Assembly (NCBI GenBank): GCA_025924495.1
Contig: JAICIG010000171.1
Location: 1-15,016 of the forward strand
Length of the DNA stretch: 15,016 nt
From: Pirellulales bacterium
GTDB taxonomy: Bacteria; Planctomycetota; Planctomycetia; Pirellulales; JAICIG01
Direction of reading: 5' to 3'
Position 1 is the stretch's first letter, and every line of letters begins with the position of its first letter. The notes beneath the pieces are model-generated. The model had not been told where the DNA came from, did not search any database, and saw only the letters and a list, made by a program, of their open reading frames with translations. Position numbers and translations under genes: made by a program. This document shows positions 7,110 to 14,576 of the stretch, piece by piece.

Positions 7110-8126
7110 TTGGATCGCCGGCAGTTGTTAATTCTCTTGCTGGGCCCGGTGCCGATCGTGACCGGTTCACTAGCCCTGTCGCGCTGGGCGAGGCCGAACC
7201 CCGAAGCGGCGCCCAAGCCCAATCATGTGGTGATGTTCGCCGACAAATCGCTGGCGGACGAGGTTCCGGCCGCGGCGGCCGCAATTAAGTCCAATCGGCC
7301 CGCCTTGCAGGGCTCCGCTGACAAGGATCTGGCGGTCGATTGCGGCAAGACGGCCTCGCAAATCGGCGCCAAGTTGGGCGCCGAATGCGCGGTCGCCGTG
7401 CATAGCCCGTTTGTTGTCGCGGGCGACCTGAACAAACAGGAACTCGATCGCTGGATGCGGGACACCGTTGGTCCCGCGTCGCGCGCCATGGCGAACTGCT
7501 ATTTCTCGAAGCCGCCGACTCGTCCGATCACCGTGTTGTTATTCCGCGGGGAGGAAAGCTACAACCATTACGCCAAGGAGATTTTTGGCGACGAGGGGAT
7601 CTCGGTTTACGGCTATTACAAACCGAATTTGCGTACGCTGGTCATGAACATCGGCACCGGCGGCGGCACGTTGGTGCACGAACTAACCCATGCCTTGATT
7701 GATTTTGACTTCCCCGATGTGCCCGACTGGTTCAATGAAGGGCTGGCATCGCTGCACGAGCAATGCAGCATCCGGCCCGACGGATCGGGCATCGACGGCC
7801 TGGAGAACTGGCGACTGCGCGGCTTGCAAGAGACTATCCGTCGCGGCAAGCTGCGCTCGTTGGAGGCTTTGATTCACGACAAAGATTTTCGCGGCGCTGA
7901 AGTCGGCTTGAACTACGCTCAGGCCCGCTATTTTTGTCTCTACCTGCAGCGCTCGGAAAACCCGCGCGGAACTGACGTCTTGCCCGAGTTCTATCGAAAC
8001 TTGCGAGCGGGGCGCACGCTTGATCCGCGCGGCGCTTCGGCGTTGCGGAAGTTGTTCCCCGACCTTTCCTGGGCCGAGCTCGACAAGGAATTTCAGGCCT
8101 GGGCGCTGAAGTTGCGTGCGCCATAA
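7110..8126 (+). CDS. Putative exported gluzincin-type zinc metalloprotease
   Basis: The 338-aa product contains HELTH at residues 190-194 and a downstream NEGLA with E210, the HExxH plus third-ligand Glu arrangement of gluzincin zinc peptidases (peptidase MA-like or DUF1570-like groups). H190, H194 and E210 would bind zinc, with E191 as the catalytic base. I chose the TTG at 7110: GGGAG (7096-7100) is 9 nt upstream, and the protein then starts MDRRQLLILLLGP, a basic tip followed by a hydrophobic stretch typical of a signal peptide or membrane anchor. Another in-frame TTG at 7068 would put 14 polar residues in front of it. The zinc-binding core is followed by a helical C-terminal region ending LDKEFQAWALKL, seen in related hypothetical proteins. 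The substrate is unknown. The gene diverges from lpdA and is followed by the Nudix gene 94 nt later. I am confident in the metalloprotease fold and less so in the substrate or in secretion versus anchoring. Confidence 0.82.
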   Translation: MDRRQLLILLLGPVPIVTGSLALSRWARPNPEAAPKPNHVVMFADKSLADEVPAAAAAIKSNRPALQGSADKDLAVDCGKTASQIGAKLGAECAVAVHSPFVVAGDLNKQELDRWMRDTVGPASRAMANCYFSKPPTRPITVLLFRGEESYNHYAKEIFGDEGISVYGYYKPNLRTLVMNIGTGGGTLVHELTHALIDFDFPDVPDWFNEGLASLHEQCSIRPDGSGIDGLENWRLRGLQETIRRGKLRSLEALIHDKDFRGAEVGLNYAQARYFCLYLQRSENPRGTDVLPEFYRNLRAGRTLDPRGASALRKLFPDLSWAELDKEFQAWALKLRAP

Positions 8127-8220
8127 CCCGTCCGCCGCTCGCGTTGGCTAGCCGAGGGGCTTATACTGACGCCATCTTGAACCGGAAGTCCGAGTATCTG
8201 CAAGCGAAAGGATGCGAAAA
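8127..8220 (+). promoter_or_regulatory. Leader of the Nudix gene: ribosome site and -10-like hexamer
   Basis: AAAGGA (8207-8212) is 8 nt before the GTG at 8221, which fixes that start. An in-frame ATG at 8212 overlaps this ribosome site and cannot use it. TATACT (8162-8167) is a good -10 match, but no -35 sits at the right distance, so an independent promoter is only possible. A GGCTAGCC palindrome lies just upstream (8146-8153). Confidence 0.4.
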
Positions 8221-8871
8221 GTGCCCGAAGTCCATGCCGAACAAATCCTGGTGGTTCCAACGGCGCTATTCCATCGGCTCGGGCACTTTCAAGGTTTTCT
8301 GGCTGCCGACATCGATCGCTACCTGGCCGAATTGCTTAAGCCTGCCAACACCAGCCTGCGGTTGCGCGGGGAGATGGAGCAGGATCCCAGCTTCAAGCAA
8401 TTGATTCCGTACTGCATCTTTCGCCATCGCGACGACGAAGGGCGCGAAACCGTGTTTCAGTACACGCGCGGAAAAGGGCAGGGCGAGGGTCGGCTGCACA
8501 GCAAACGCAGCATCGGCATCGGGGGGCATATCTCGGCCGAAGACGTCGGCGGCGGATTGGCGAATCCCTATCACGAAGGGCTCAAGCGAGAACTGGCGGA
8601 GGAGATCTTTATCGATTCGCCGTACCGCGAGCAATGTGTCGGCTTGATCAATGACGATCTGAGTGAAGTTGGACGCGTCCATCTGGGCGTGGTCCACGTC
8701 TTCGATGTCGACACGCCCGACGTTCGCCCGCGCGAGAGCGAATTGGTCGATTGCGGCTTCCGCCCGGTCGAGGAATTGCTCGCCGATCTTTCGCGTTTCG
8801 AGACCTGGTCGCAAATCTGTCTGGAAGCTTTGTTCGGCGGCGTGCGTTCTTCGGCAGTGGTCGAAGCTTAG
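8221..8871 (+). CDS. Nudix-family hydrolase, atypical (predicted phosphoesterase type)
   Basis: The 216-aa cytoplasmic protein starts with LVVPTALFHRLGHFQGF and carries a Nudix-like signature: GGHIS at 101-105, then EGLKRELAEEI at 119-129 with the R123-E124-L-x-E127-E128 core that binds metal and cleaves nucleoside-diphosphate-linked substrates. The spacing differs from the classical Gx5Ex7REUxEExGU box: about eight extra residues separate the glycine loop from the REL helix. The second half keeps the Nudix fold pattern (HLGVVHVFDVDT, then FRPVEELLADL). The overall layout recalls a little-studied group annotated as predicted MutT-family phosphoesterase; I assign this from memory of the family pattern, and the substrate is unknown. 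The GTG start is chosen by its AAAGGA ribosome site. The gene is convergent with the glycan cluster to its right and lies 94 nt after the protease gene, with which it may be co-transcribed. Confidence 0.8.
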   Translation: MPEVHAEQILVVPTALFHRLGHFQGFLAADIDRYLAELLKPANTSLRLRGEMEQDPSFKQLIPYCIFRHRDDEGRETVFQYTRGKGQGEGRLHSKRSIGIGGHISAEDVGGGLANPYHEGLKRELAEEIFIDSPYREQCVGLINDDLSEVGRVHLGVVHVFDVDTPDVRPRESELVDCGFRPVEELLADLSRFETWSQICLEALFGGVRSSAVVEA

Positions 8872-8873
8872 CC

Positions 8874-8887
8874 CTCGCAACCGCGAG
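8874..8887 (+). terminator. Small hairpin after the Nudix gene
   Basis: CTCGC (8874-8878) pairs with GCGAG (8883-8887) around a 4-nt loop, starting 3 nt after the Nudix stop. It is well placed for the plus-strand transcript, but the stem is only 5 bp and has no T run after it. Confidence 0.3.
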
Positions 8888-8919
8888 CAAGTCGGCCGCA
8901 GAGCCTTCCTGGTACTTCC

Positions 8920-8933
8920 GCTTCGTGCGAAGC
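8920..8933 (-). terminator. Small hairpin after the flippase-like gene
   Basis: GCTTC (8920-8924) and GAAGC (8929-8933) form a stem around GTGC, and the inverted repeat can be read as GCTTCG-TG-CGAAGC. It begins 7 nt past the stop of the minus-strand cluster, where the operon should end. It lacks a T run, so rho-dependent ending or simple mRNA protection is equally possible. Confidence 0.3.
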
Positions 8934-8939
8934 TGGCAT

Positions 8940-9809
8940 TCAGTGCATGGCAGACGCCGGAGAAACGGGCGGCCGCAGGATCGCTCCGCTGCGTTGTGTT
9001 GCGGCGCCGCGCAGCAAACATGGAATGCCCAGCACGCCCGGCAATAAATATCGCAGCGCCGTCAATAACCCGACAGCCGCCATGGCTGACGCCGGCGCGG
9101 AATCGGAGAACAGCCAGACCAACGCCGAATCGCGCGTGCCGATGCCGCAAAACGAGATCGGCAACAAGCCGGCGAAGATGGCGGCCGGCAAACGCGACGT
9201 TGCTTCAGACCACGAGACGTAGACCCCGGCAGCTTTCATGAAGCAATCGATTTGCAGCAGATGGAGCGACCATAACAGCAGTGACGCGATGGCCGGCGCG
9301 TAGTACGGCGAAGTTCTCAGCCTTCGGCCATAGGCGAATGCGGTTAAGAGTGCCAAGATCGCGGCCAGCCCCAAACCGCCAAGGCCTAGGGCGCCGGCGG
9401 CCCACAACAGTGCGAGGGCGACCACGTCGCCCCCTTTCTCTGCCACTGCCAGCCCGCTTGCACGAGCGCGGTCGCCGGCGCTGGAAAGAGGCAGCATGGC
9501 GGCTTTCGACAAATCGCCAAGCTTGGAAGGTATCACCAGGTTCAAGGCCGAGGCGCCGAGCGTCTGTCGGATCGATTCTCTGTAGGAGATCGAAACGACA
9601 GGCGCCGTCAGTCGCCGCCAACGAAGGGCCGACAGAGCGGTTTGCGGCGCGAAGAGGAAGAGCGAGGCGATCAACCAGCGGCCATCCAGAGCGGTCAACA
9701 TATTTCCGACCTGGCGCCAGTCGGCCGCCGAGTACAAGCCTGCCAATAGAGCAACCGCAACGGCTACCTTGACTAATCGCATCGCCAATTTCTTGCCAAG
9801 AAGATTCAA
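8940..9809 (-). CDS. Flippase-like membrane protein (LPG_synthase_TM / PF03706 type)
   Basis: The 289-aa protein is polytopic, with some six to eight hydrophobic segments from about residue 11 to 265. It carries the hallmarks of the UPF0104/LPG_synthase_TM family: VIPSKLGDLSKA (92-103), AEKGGDV (123-129, in place of the usual E-R-x-x-D) and PISFCGIGTRDSA (217-229). Members are proposed to move lipids or lipid-linked sugars across the membrane, or form the membrane half of lysyl-phosphatidylglycerol synthases; the aminoacyl-transferase half is absent here. The chosen start is a TTG at 9809 that overlaps the TGA of the previous gene (TTGA), with GAGG 5 nt upstream, so translation is probably coupled. 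An ATG at 9782 is the alternative. It is the last gene of the glycan cluster. The family assignment is strong; the transported substrate is inferred from the neighbours. Confidence 0.85.
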   Translation of the reverse strand: MNLLGKKLAMRLVKVAVAVALLAGLYSAADWRQVGNMLTALDGRWLIASLFLFAPQTALSALRWRRLTAPVVSISYRESIRQTLGASALNLVIPSKLGDLSKAAMLPLSSAGDRARASGLAVAEKGGDVVALALLWAAGALGLGGLGLAAILALLTAFAYGRRLRTSPYYAPAIASLLLWSLHLLQIDCFMKAAGVYVSWSEATSRLPAAIFAGLLPISFCGIGTRDSALVWLFSDSAPASAMAAVGLLTALRYLLPGVLGIPCLLRGAATQRSGAILRPPVSPASAMH

Positions 9810-11497
9810 AAGCGCCTCACGATTGTTACCTCGCGGCGATCGTTCAATTCCGCAATGTAGTCCTGCAGGTCGATCCACGGCTCGAGCGACGACGTTTGGT
9901 ACACATTGGCCGCCGCCACGTACGCGGCTTGCAGATCGTTGGCAAAGTGCATTCGCTTGATTTGCAGCGAACGATCGACGAGTTCGATGCGGTCGACCAC
10001 GCGGAGTTCGCTGGCAGAGAATTCAAACGTGCGCGTCAATACAATCGGGCACGCACGGCGGCCGGTGATTAGCCGGCGTTGCAGGATGCGTCGCACCAAT
10101 GTTCGGAACTTGCGGCCCAGCGTCATCATGCCGAGATGCAACACGGACTGTTTCAACGGAGTGACTGTTTCGAAACGGACCCAGTGAAGCGGCGCTCTGA
10201 TTGACAGCCGATCTTCCTCGCTGCGATCACAGCAGAGCGATGGCGCCTGCTCGAACGTCCGGTTGCGGTCGTGGTTCTGCGAGACGGCGACGCCGCCGTT
10301 TGTCTCCACGATCAGTCCAGCATCGGCGGCGCGCGGTTGGCCGGCGGCGAAATGTTTGAACACGCCGCCACGCGCCGCCGAAACAATCGTCCGCGTCTGT
10401 TCGCTGCCGCGCACAAGCAAGCCGGCATTTCGCAGCAACAAGTTCGTCGCAGGGCGAGCGCCTGGTGCATGATTCGCCGCTTGTGGCTGCCAATCAAGAT
10501 AGGCTTCAATCAAGTTGCCCAAGCGATGCACGTACATTCTGTCGTCATCGAAGCGGGCGTAAGTCCCCGCGGAAAGACTGCGCAGAAAGCCATCGGCCAA
10601 TCGTGCCGCCTCGGCGTTGTCAGGCGCCAATAACTCAAAACCGTGCGGATAAAAATGGCACGTGCCGCGGCTGCCGTACTCGCCGCCGTAGCTGTCGTCG
10701 GGATGCAGAAACAATCCAGCGAACCCCACCGCCCGCCGCAAGGGCTCGTCGAGCCACTCGACGCTCCACATCTGCCTCAGTTTTGCCAGACAATCGATCG
10801 TGACCGTCTGGTAACCAGGATCGGCGCCGCCGTATTCTTCGAACCAACCTTCGCTCGATTGCCAGGAAAGCACCCGGCGAACGCATTCCTCGGCCGCCTT
10901 GCGATACGTGGCGTGTCTGGTGATTTCAGCGACGCGCGCCAGGCCTAACGCCGCCAATGCATGGTGATTGGCCAGTCGTCCCGATTCATCGTTACGAATG
11001 ATCCATCGGGATCGCCGCTCGAGCCATGCGACAATGCCTTCGGAATCGAGTTCCAGCAGTTGATAAGCCCGCGCTGCTGCTTGCAGCGAGAACACCGCGG
11101 CGCCGAGCGCTCGTTCAAACGGGTAATAATCATCGCATGAGCCATCGGCATGGCAGTTCCGAGCCGAAAACTGGATCGCGGCGATCGCCAGCTCGCGGAT
11201 TCGCGGATTGCGATGCCAGCGATTGCCCGGCAACTCATGAGCATAGACCAGGGCTAACGCCAGCACTCCCTCCTGATACATTTCGCTGGCGAAGCTGCTC
11301 GTGCGGTAGTGCCAGTACTCGCGGTCGAAGCAGCCGTAACTGGGCCGATAAGGATTGCGATCGATGGCGCCGATTAATCGCGGGATCTGCGCCAGTGCGG
11401 CAGAGAGATAACGGCGCCGCAAGGACTCGTTGCGCGATGTTTTTTCGCTGTCCGATGTTTGTACATCCAAGCAGCCAAGGGAGCCGGCGTACGACAT
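9806..11497 (-). CDS. Heparinase II/III- or alginate-lyase-like toroid-fold protein
   Basis: The 563-aa protein has no signal peptide or membrane helix. Residues about 30-340 are a run of amphipathic helices typical of an (alpha/alpha) toroid, with conserved-looking patches RLANHHALAALG (174-185), EEYGGADPGYQ (220-230) and GTCHFYPHGFE (278-288). Residues about 355-563 are mainly beta-strand-like and resemble the beta-sandwich half of heparinase II/III-like proteins. Known members cleave acidic polysaccharides by beta-elimination using Asn/His/Tyr; N177, H178/H179 and Y228 or H285 are candidates here, by eye. The ATG at 11497 is preceded by GAGAG about 9 nt upstream, and the gene starts 33 nt after the GT2 stop. 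Its end overlaps the flippase-like gene by TTGA. It could trim or epimerise a lipid-linked glycan rather than degrade external sugar, because no export signal is seen. The fold assignment is moderate; the activity is inferred. Confidence 0.7.
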   Translation of the reverse strand: MSYAGSLGCLDVQTSDSEKTSRNESLRRRYLSAALAQIPRLIGAIDRNPYRPSYGCFDREYWHYRTSSFASEMYQEGVLALALVYAHELPGNRWHRNPRIRELAIAAIQFSARNCHADGSCDDYYPFERALGAAVFSLQAAARAYQLLELDSEGIVAWLERRSRWIIRNDESGRLANHHALAALGLARVAEITRHATYRKAAEECVRRVLSWQSSEGWFEEYGGADPGYQTVTIDCLAKLRQMWSVEWLDEPLRRAVGFAGLFLHPDDSYGGEYGSRGTCHFYPHGFELLAPDNAEAARLADGFLRSLSAGTYARFDDDRMYVHRLGNLIEAYLDWQPQAANHAPGARPATNLLLRNAGLLVRGSEQTRTIVSAARGGVFKHFAAGQPRAADAGLIVETNGGVAVSQNHDRNRTFEQAPSLCCDRSEEDRLSIRAPLHWVRFETVTPLKQSVLHLGMMTLGRKFRTLVRRILQRRLITGRRACPIVLTRTFEFSASELRVVDRIELVDRSLQIKRMHFANDLQAAYVAAANVYQTSSLEPWIDLQDYIAELNDRREVTIVRRF

Positions 11498-11530
11498 GAT
11501 GTTTTTCTCTCTGCAGAAGTCGCGCAGAGC

Positions 11531-12463
11531 TCAGCGCCGATGATGGGCGACGATCACTTCCGCCAGCAGGCCGAGCATGCAGGTCATAAAGCCGGCGGTC
11601 ATCACCACGATGTCCGACTCTTGCATGCTCCCGGTGGCCGACCAACTCCAAACGCTCTTGACCATGCCCAGGGCGATCAGTAGCCCCGAGAGCGGCAAGA
11701 AAACCTTCAACGGCCGGAAGTAAAGTACGATCCGCAGCACGGTGCTAAGATAAGCCAGCGTATCCTTGATCGGATGGAACTTGCTATGGCCGATGCGAGG
11801 CCGATAAACCGTCGGCACGTATTTCACTGCGTAGCCGTTGGTGAGAAAGGCGAGCGTCATCGTGGTCACGCAACTGAACCCGTCAGGCACGACCCACAGC
11901 CACGGCAACATTGCCTCGCGTTTGAAGGCTTTCAGCCCCGTATTGAGATCGGGAATCTTGCAGCCGGTCAGATAACAAGCCAGCTTGCGAATGAACCACT
12001 TTGTTGGACGCCTGAGCCAGGGGAGCGTGCCTTGTTCGCTCGTGCGGGCGCCGTTCACCTGATCGTAGGCCGGGAAATATCGCAACAACTCGCGAATCGT
12101 AGCCGCCGGATAGGTGCCGTCGGCATCGAGCATCACCACGATCTCGCCACGCGCTGCGCGTACGCCAATCTTGCGTGCCGCGCCGGCGCCACGGTTCACG
12201 GCGCAGCGAATCACGCGCACAGGACAATGCCAGCACTCGACCGCGAATTGCTCCGCCAACTCGGCCGTGCGATCCGTCGAAGCATCGTCGACGACCAGAA
12301 TCTCGTAGCCGCCTGACTCTTCGGCCAACGCCTCGACGATCTCGCCGAGCACGCGCAGAATTGCTTGTTCTTCGTTATAGGCAGGCAACAGCACCGTCAG
12401 ACGGAGCTGCTGATTGAGCTCCGTCGTCGGAGCTGCCATCAACTGGGTCTGCCAACCGTCCAT
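11531..12463 (-). CDS. GT2 glycosyltransferase, polyprenyl-phosphate sugar synthase-like
   Basis: The 310-aa protein has a GT-A domain followed by two membrane helices. LTVLLPAYNEE (22-32), VVDDASTDRT (57-66) and the DxD motif D113-A-D115 (MLDADGTYP) mark family GT2. PDLNTGLKAF (171-180) and the RPRIGHSKFHP motif (221-231) are typical of the dolichyl/undecaprenyl-phosphate sugar synthase branch (DPM1, GtrB, ArnC). Hydrophobic segments at about 253-274 and 285-306 would anchor it in the membrane. It likely attaches a sugar from a nucleotide donor to polyprenyl phosphate, giving the donor used by the GT39-like enzyme encoded just upstream. The ATG at 12463 has GGAG 7 nt before it, while the alternative ATG at 12439 has no ribosome site. 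The sugar cannot be told from sequence. Confidence 0.9.
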   Translation of the reverse strand: MDGWQTQLMAAPTTELNQQLRLTVLLPAYNEEQAILRVLGEIVEALAEESGGYEILVVDDASTDRTAELAEQFAVECWHCPVRVIRCAVNRGAGAARKIGVRAARGEIVVMLDADGTYPAATIRELLRYFPAYDQVNGARTSEQGTLPWLRRPTKWFIRKLACYLTGCKIPDLNTGLKAFKREAMLPWLWVVPDGFSCVTTMTLAFLTNGYAVKYVPTVYRPRIGHSKFHPIKDTLAYLSTVLRIVLYFRPLKVFLPLSGLLIALGMVKSVWSWSATGSMQESDIVVMTAGFMTCMLGLLAEVIVAHHRR

Positions 12464-12546
12464 GGTTGGTCTCCGGATGCAATAAGGATGGGCGCCAGGC
12501 TGAAAACCGCGCCAGCGATTGTGCGGGCAACCGTCGCGCGTGGAAA

Positions 12547-12576
12547 CTTATAACACACCCGTCCCGAGCCAACCAA
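12547..12576 (-). promoter_or_regulatory. Possible internal promoter before the GT2 gene
   Basis: In the 136-nt gap between the GT39-like and GT2 genes, the minus strand has TTGGTT (12571-12576), an 18-nt spacer and TATAAG (12547-12552), each a fair match to sigma-70 boxes. It would start transcription about 75 nt before the GT2 ATG. Just upstream lie three GGGCAA copies at 12577-12582, 12585-12590 and 12594-12599. Planctomycete promoters are poorly defined, so this stays tentative. Confidence 0.35.
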
Positions 12577-12599
12577 GGGCAATCGGGCAAAACGGGCAA

Positions 12600-14495
12600 T
12601 TAGCGCAAGGCGATCAGTCGGTAACGCCGTACGGCGCCATCGCGGTCCTCAAAACGGTAATCGGTCAAGACTTCAAGCGAGGCAACCTTGCCCGATGAAA
12701 GCGCCGCCACGGCCATTCGACTTAGCGAGTCGTTGTAGCGAACGCCCGAATCATTCAGCGATTCAGCCAGGAGTAGATGAGTGAAGCCGGCCTCGCGCAA
12801 CTGGCGGCCCAGCGCGGCGGGCGATGAAAGTCGCCGGTCGTAGCCCGTCCGCCGCCGATAGATGTTTTCGCGAGTCACCCGAGAATTGAAATAAAACGCT
12901 CGGTGCTCCTGGCTGAGAATATGAGCGTTCGGCGGTAGCGCGGCGTTGGCCCAAGCTGCCGCCAGGTAGGTGGGCTCATGCCGCTGCAGATATTCCTGGC
13001 GACCTTCCACGCCCAACACGACGGCTGCTTTGTCTGTGCCTCGCGCGGCAGCGACGCCGGCGGCGGAACACAGCATGGCGGCCGAGACTGCGACAAATAT
13101 TGCGCCCGGCAGACGAGGCAAGCGACGTGCTTCAATCCAGACCCAAAGCACTGGCACGCACAGAAGCGGCGCCAGCGGGAAGAGAAACCTCACGTTTTGA
13201 CGCAAAAAAAACCAGCCGACAAAGTAGGCCAGTGCAATCCACAGCAACGTGCCGATGCCTCGCAGTCGACGGCAGAAGAATAATCCCGGCAGAGTGGCAA
13301 GGAATAATAAGCCGAGTTGATGACTGCGTCCGCCCAGGCGGTCTGGATGCATCGTCAGTTGCCATGGCGCGGCGATCAGAGCCAGAGGGTTGCGACCCAG
13401 CGGGGCTTTGTCGGCGGGCAAGGTCGGCCGACCTTGGCCGGCAAGTTGCTGGTGAAAGAAAGGATACACCGGATTGCGGTATCGCACCGCCGCGCGAAGA
13501 TACCAGATGCCGCTGACGCTCACGGCGACCACGGCCAACATGGCGGCGCCTGACAGTAAGCGTTGGCGTTGTTCAGGGCGGCGCCAGGCATGCCAGGCGG
13601 CGGTTGTCGCCACGGCCGCAGCATAAACTAATGCTAGATGCTTGATGCTCATGGCGCCTCCCAGCATCCATCCTGCGAGCACGAACCACCGCGGGCTTTC
13701 GTCATCAAGCGCCGCGCGGCGCCAGGCCGCTAACGCCAAGGTAGTAAAGACGGCGAGGCCAACATCGTTCAATGGCGCCGTCATTTGGTTATTGATGCCC
13801 GGCACAAGCAGGATCAGGCAGCCGCTACAGACGCCCCACGACCGCCCGAGAATCGGCGTTGCGAGCGCCGCTGTCGCCAGCGCCAGCAGCAAGCCGAGTC
13901 CCCAATGCACTAACTGGGCGGCAACTCCGCCATCCAGAGCCAACGCCCAGAGATACCACATCTCCACCAGCAGCGGATATGCGGAATTGTCGTTGTCGGG
14001 CAGGTGAACAAGGGCGCGCTGGGCCAAGAAACGCTTCGGCAATTCCAGGTGATAACACAGCGCATCGCCCGCCGTCGGCGGCGCCAAGGCGGCAGTCAGC
14101 GAACCTCCCGCGGCAATCCAGGCGAGTGCCACGAGACAGTTCTTCATCCAACGCGGCGGCTGGGTCCAAGATGCGTCGGCGAGCAAAGATTTTTTAGTCA
14201 GACCAAGTCTGGCAATCTCGCGTCGCAAAAGATAACCCCGCGAGATTTCCCCGATGCCCCAAAAGCCCGCCGTGATCGTGAGCACCCCGATCACCGCTTT
14301 CGAGAGCAAGCCGAGCAGCCCGAGCACGACCAGCGTCAATCCAGCGCCAACCAGCCCCGCGGCAATGCTCCAGACCGCAATGGCGATGGGATCGTCTTCT
14401 TCCGCGATCAAAGCTCGTACCATCGGTCTGCCGATTCCATATGCCGCCGCGGCGATGCTCGTCAGCGCCAGCAAGGACATCAGCGTATCAAGCAT
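12600..14495 (-). CDS. GT39/ArnT-like polytopic membrane glycosyltransferase
   Basis: The 631-aa protein has about a dozen hydrophobic segments spread from residue 5 to about 480, then a soluble C-terminal part of about 140 residues. After the helix at about 118-138 comes PPTAGDALCYHLELPKRFL (139-157); the Asp D144 with YH is the pattern of the first periplasmic loop of GT-C enzymes of the GT39/PMT_2 group, where an acidic residue is catalytic. These enzymes move a sugar from polyprenyl phosphate to a protein or lipid on the outer face of the membrane. The N-terminal 110 residues add extra helices (about 5-25, 38-60, 65-85) beyond the usual core. The ATG at 14495 has GAGGAG 6 nt upstream. The GT2 gene that follows would make its lipid-linked donor. 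The target is unknown: a glycolipid, glycan or protein all fit. Confidence 0.82.
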   Translation of the reverse strand: MLDTLMSLLALTSIAAAAYGIGRPMVRALIAEEDDPIAIAVWSIAAGLVGAGLTLVVLGLLGLLSKAVIGVLTITAGFWGIGEISRGYLLRREIARLGLTKKSLLADASWTQPPRWMKNCLVALAWIAAGGSLTAALAPPTAGDALCYHLELPKRFLAQRALVHLPDNDNSAYPLLVEMWYLWALALDGGVAAQLVHWGLGLLLALATAALATPILGRSWGVCSGCLILLVPGINNQMTAPLNDVGLAVFTTLALAAWRRAALDDESPRWFVLAGWMLGGAMSIKHLALVYAAAVATTAAWHAWRRPEQRQRLLSGAAMLAVVAVSVSGIWYLRAAVRYRNPVYPFFHQQLAGQGRPTLPADKAPLGRNPLALIAAPWQLTMHPDRLGGRSHQLGLLFLATLPGLFFCRRLRGIGTLLWIALAYFVGWFFLRQNVRFLFPLAPLLCVPVLWVWIEARRLPRLPGAIFVAVSAAMLCSAAGVAAARGTDKAAVVLGVEGRQEYLQRHEPTYLAAAWANAALPPNAHILSQEHRAFYFNSRVTRENIYRRRTGYDRRLSSPAALGRQLREAGFTHLLLAESLNDSGVRYNDSLSRMAVAALSSGKVASLEVLTDYRFEDRDGAVRRYRLIALR

Positions 14496-14552
14496 CGGCA
14501 GCTCCTCAGGAAACGGCGACTCGCGGGCTCAGACTTGGCAACTTGCTATTTC

Positions 14553-14576
14553 CAGGCGGACTTTCGCCTGCCGCCT
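14553..14576 (-). other. Two mutually exclusive hairpins in the gap before the GT39-like gene
   Basis: CAGGCG (14553-14558) pairs with CGCCTG (14565-14570) around a 6-nt loop. AGGCGG (14554-14559) pairs equally well with CCGCCT (14571-14576). The two stems share bases and cannot form together, and the second covers part of the stop codon of the 71-aa gene (14575-14577). This is an intra-operon RNA structure at most; no T run follows it. Confidence 0.35.

Noticed and set aside
6554..7288. Long plus-strand open frame (244 codons) across the lpdA/protease spacer
   Set aside because: The product is Arg/Gln/Ser-rich with no domain. The frame overlaps both flanking genes, has no ribosome site and ends inside the protease gene in another frame.
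8212..8220. ATG at 8212 as start of the Nudix gene
   Set aside because: It overlaps the AAAGGA sequence that is 8 nt from the GTG at 8221. No other ribosome site precedes it.
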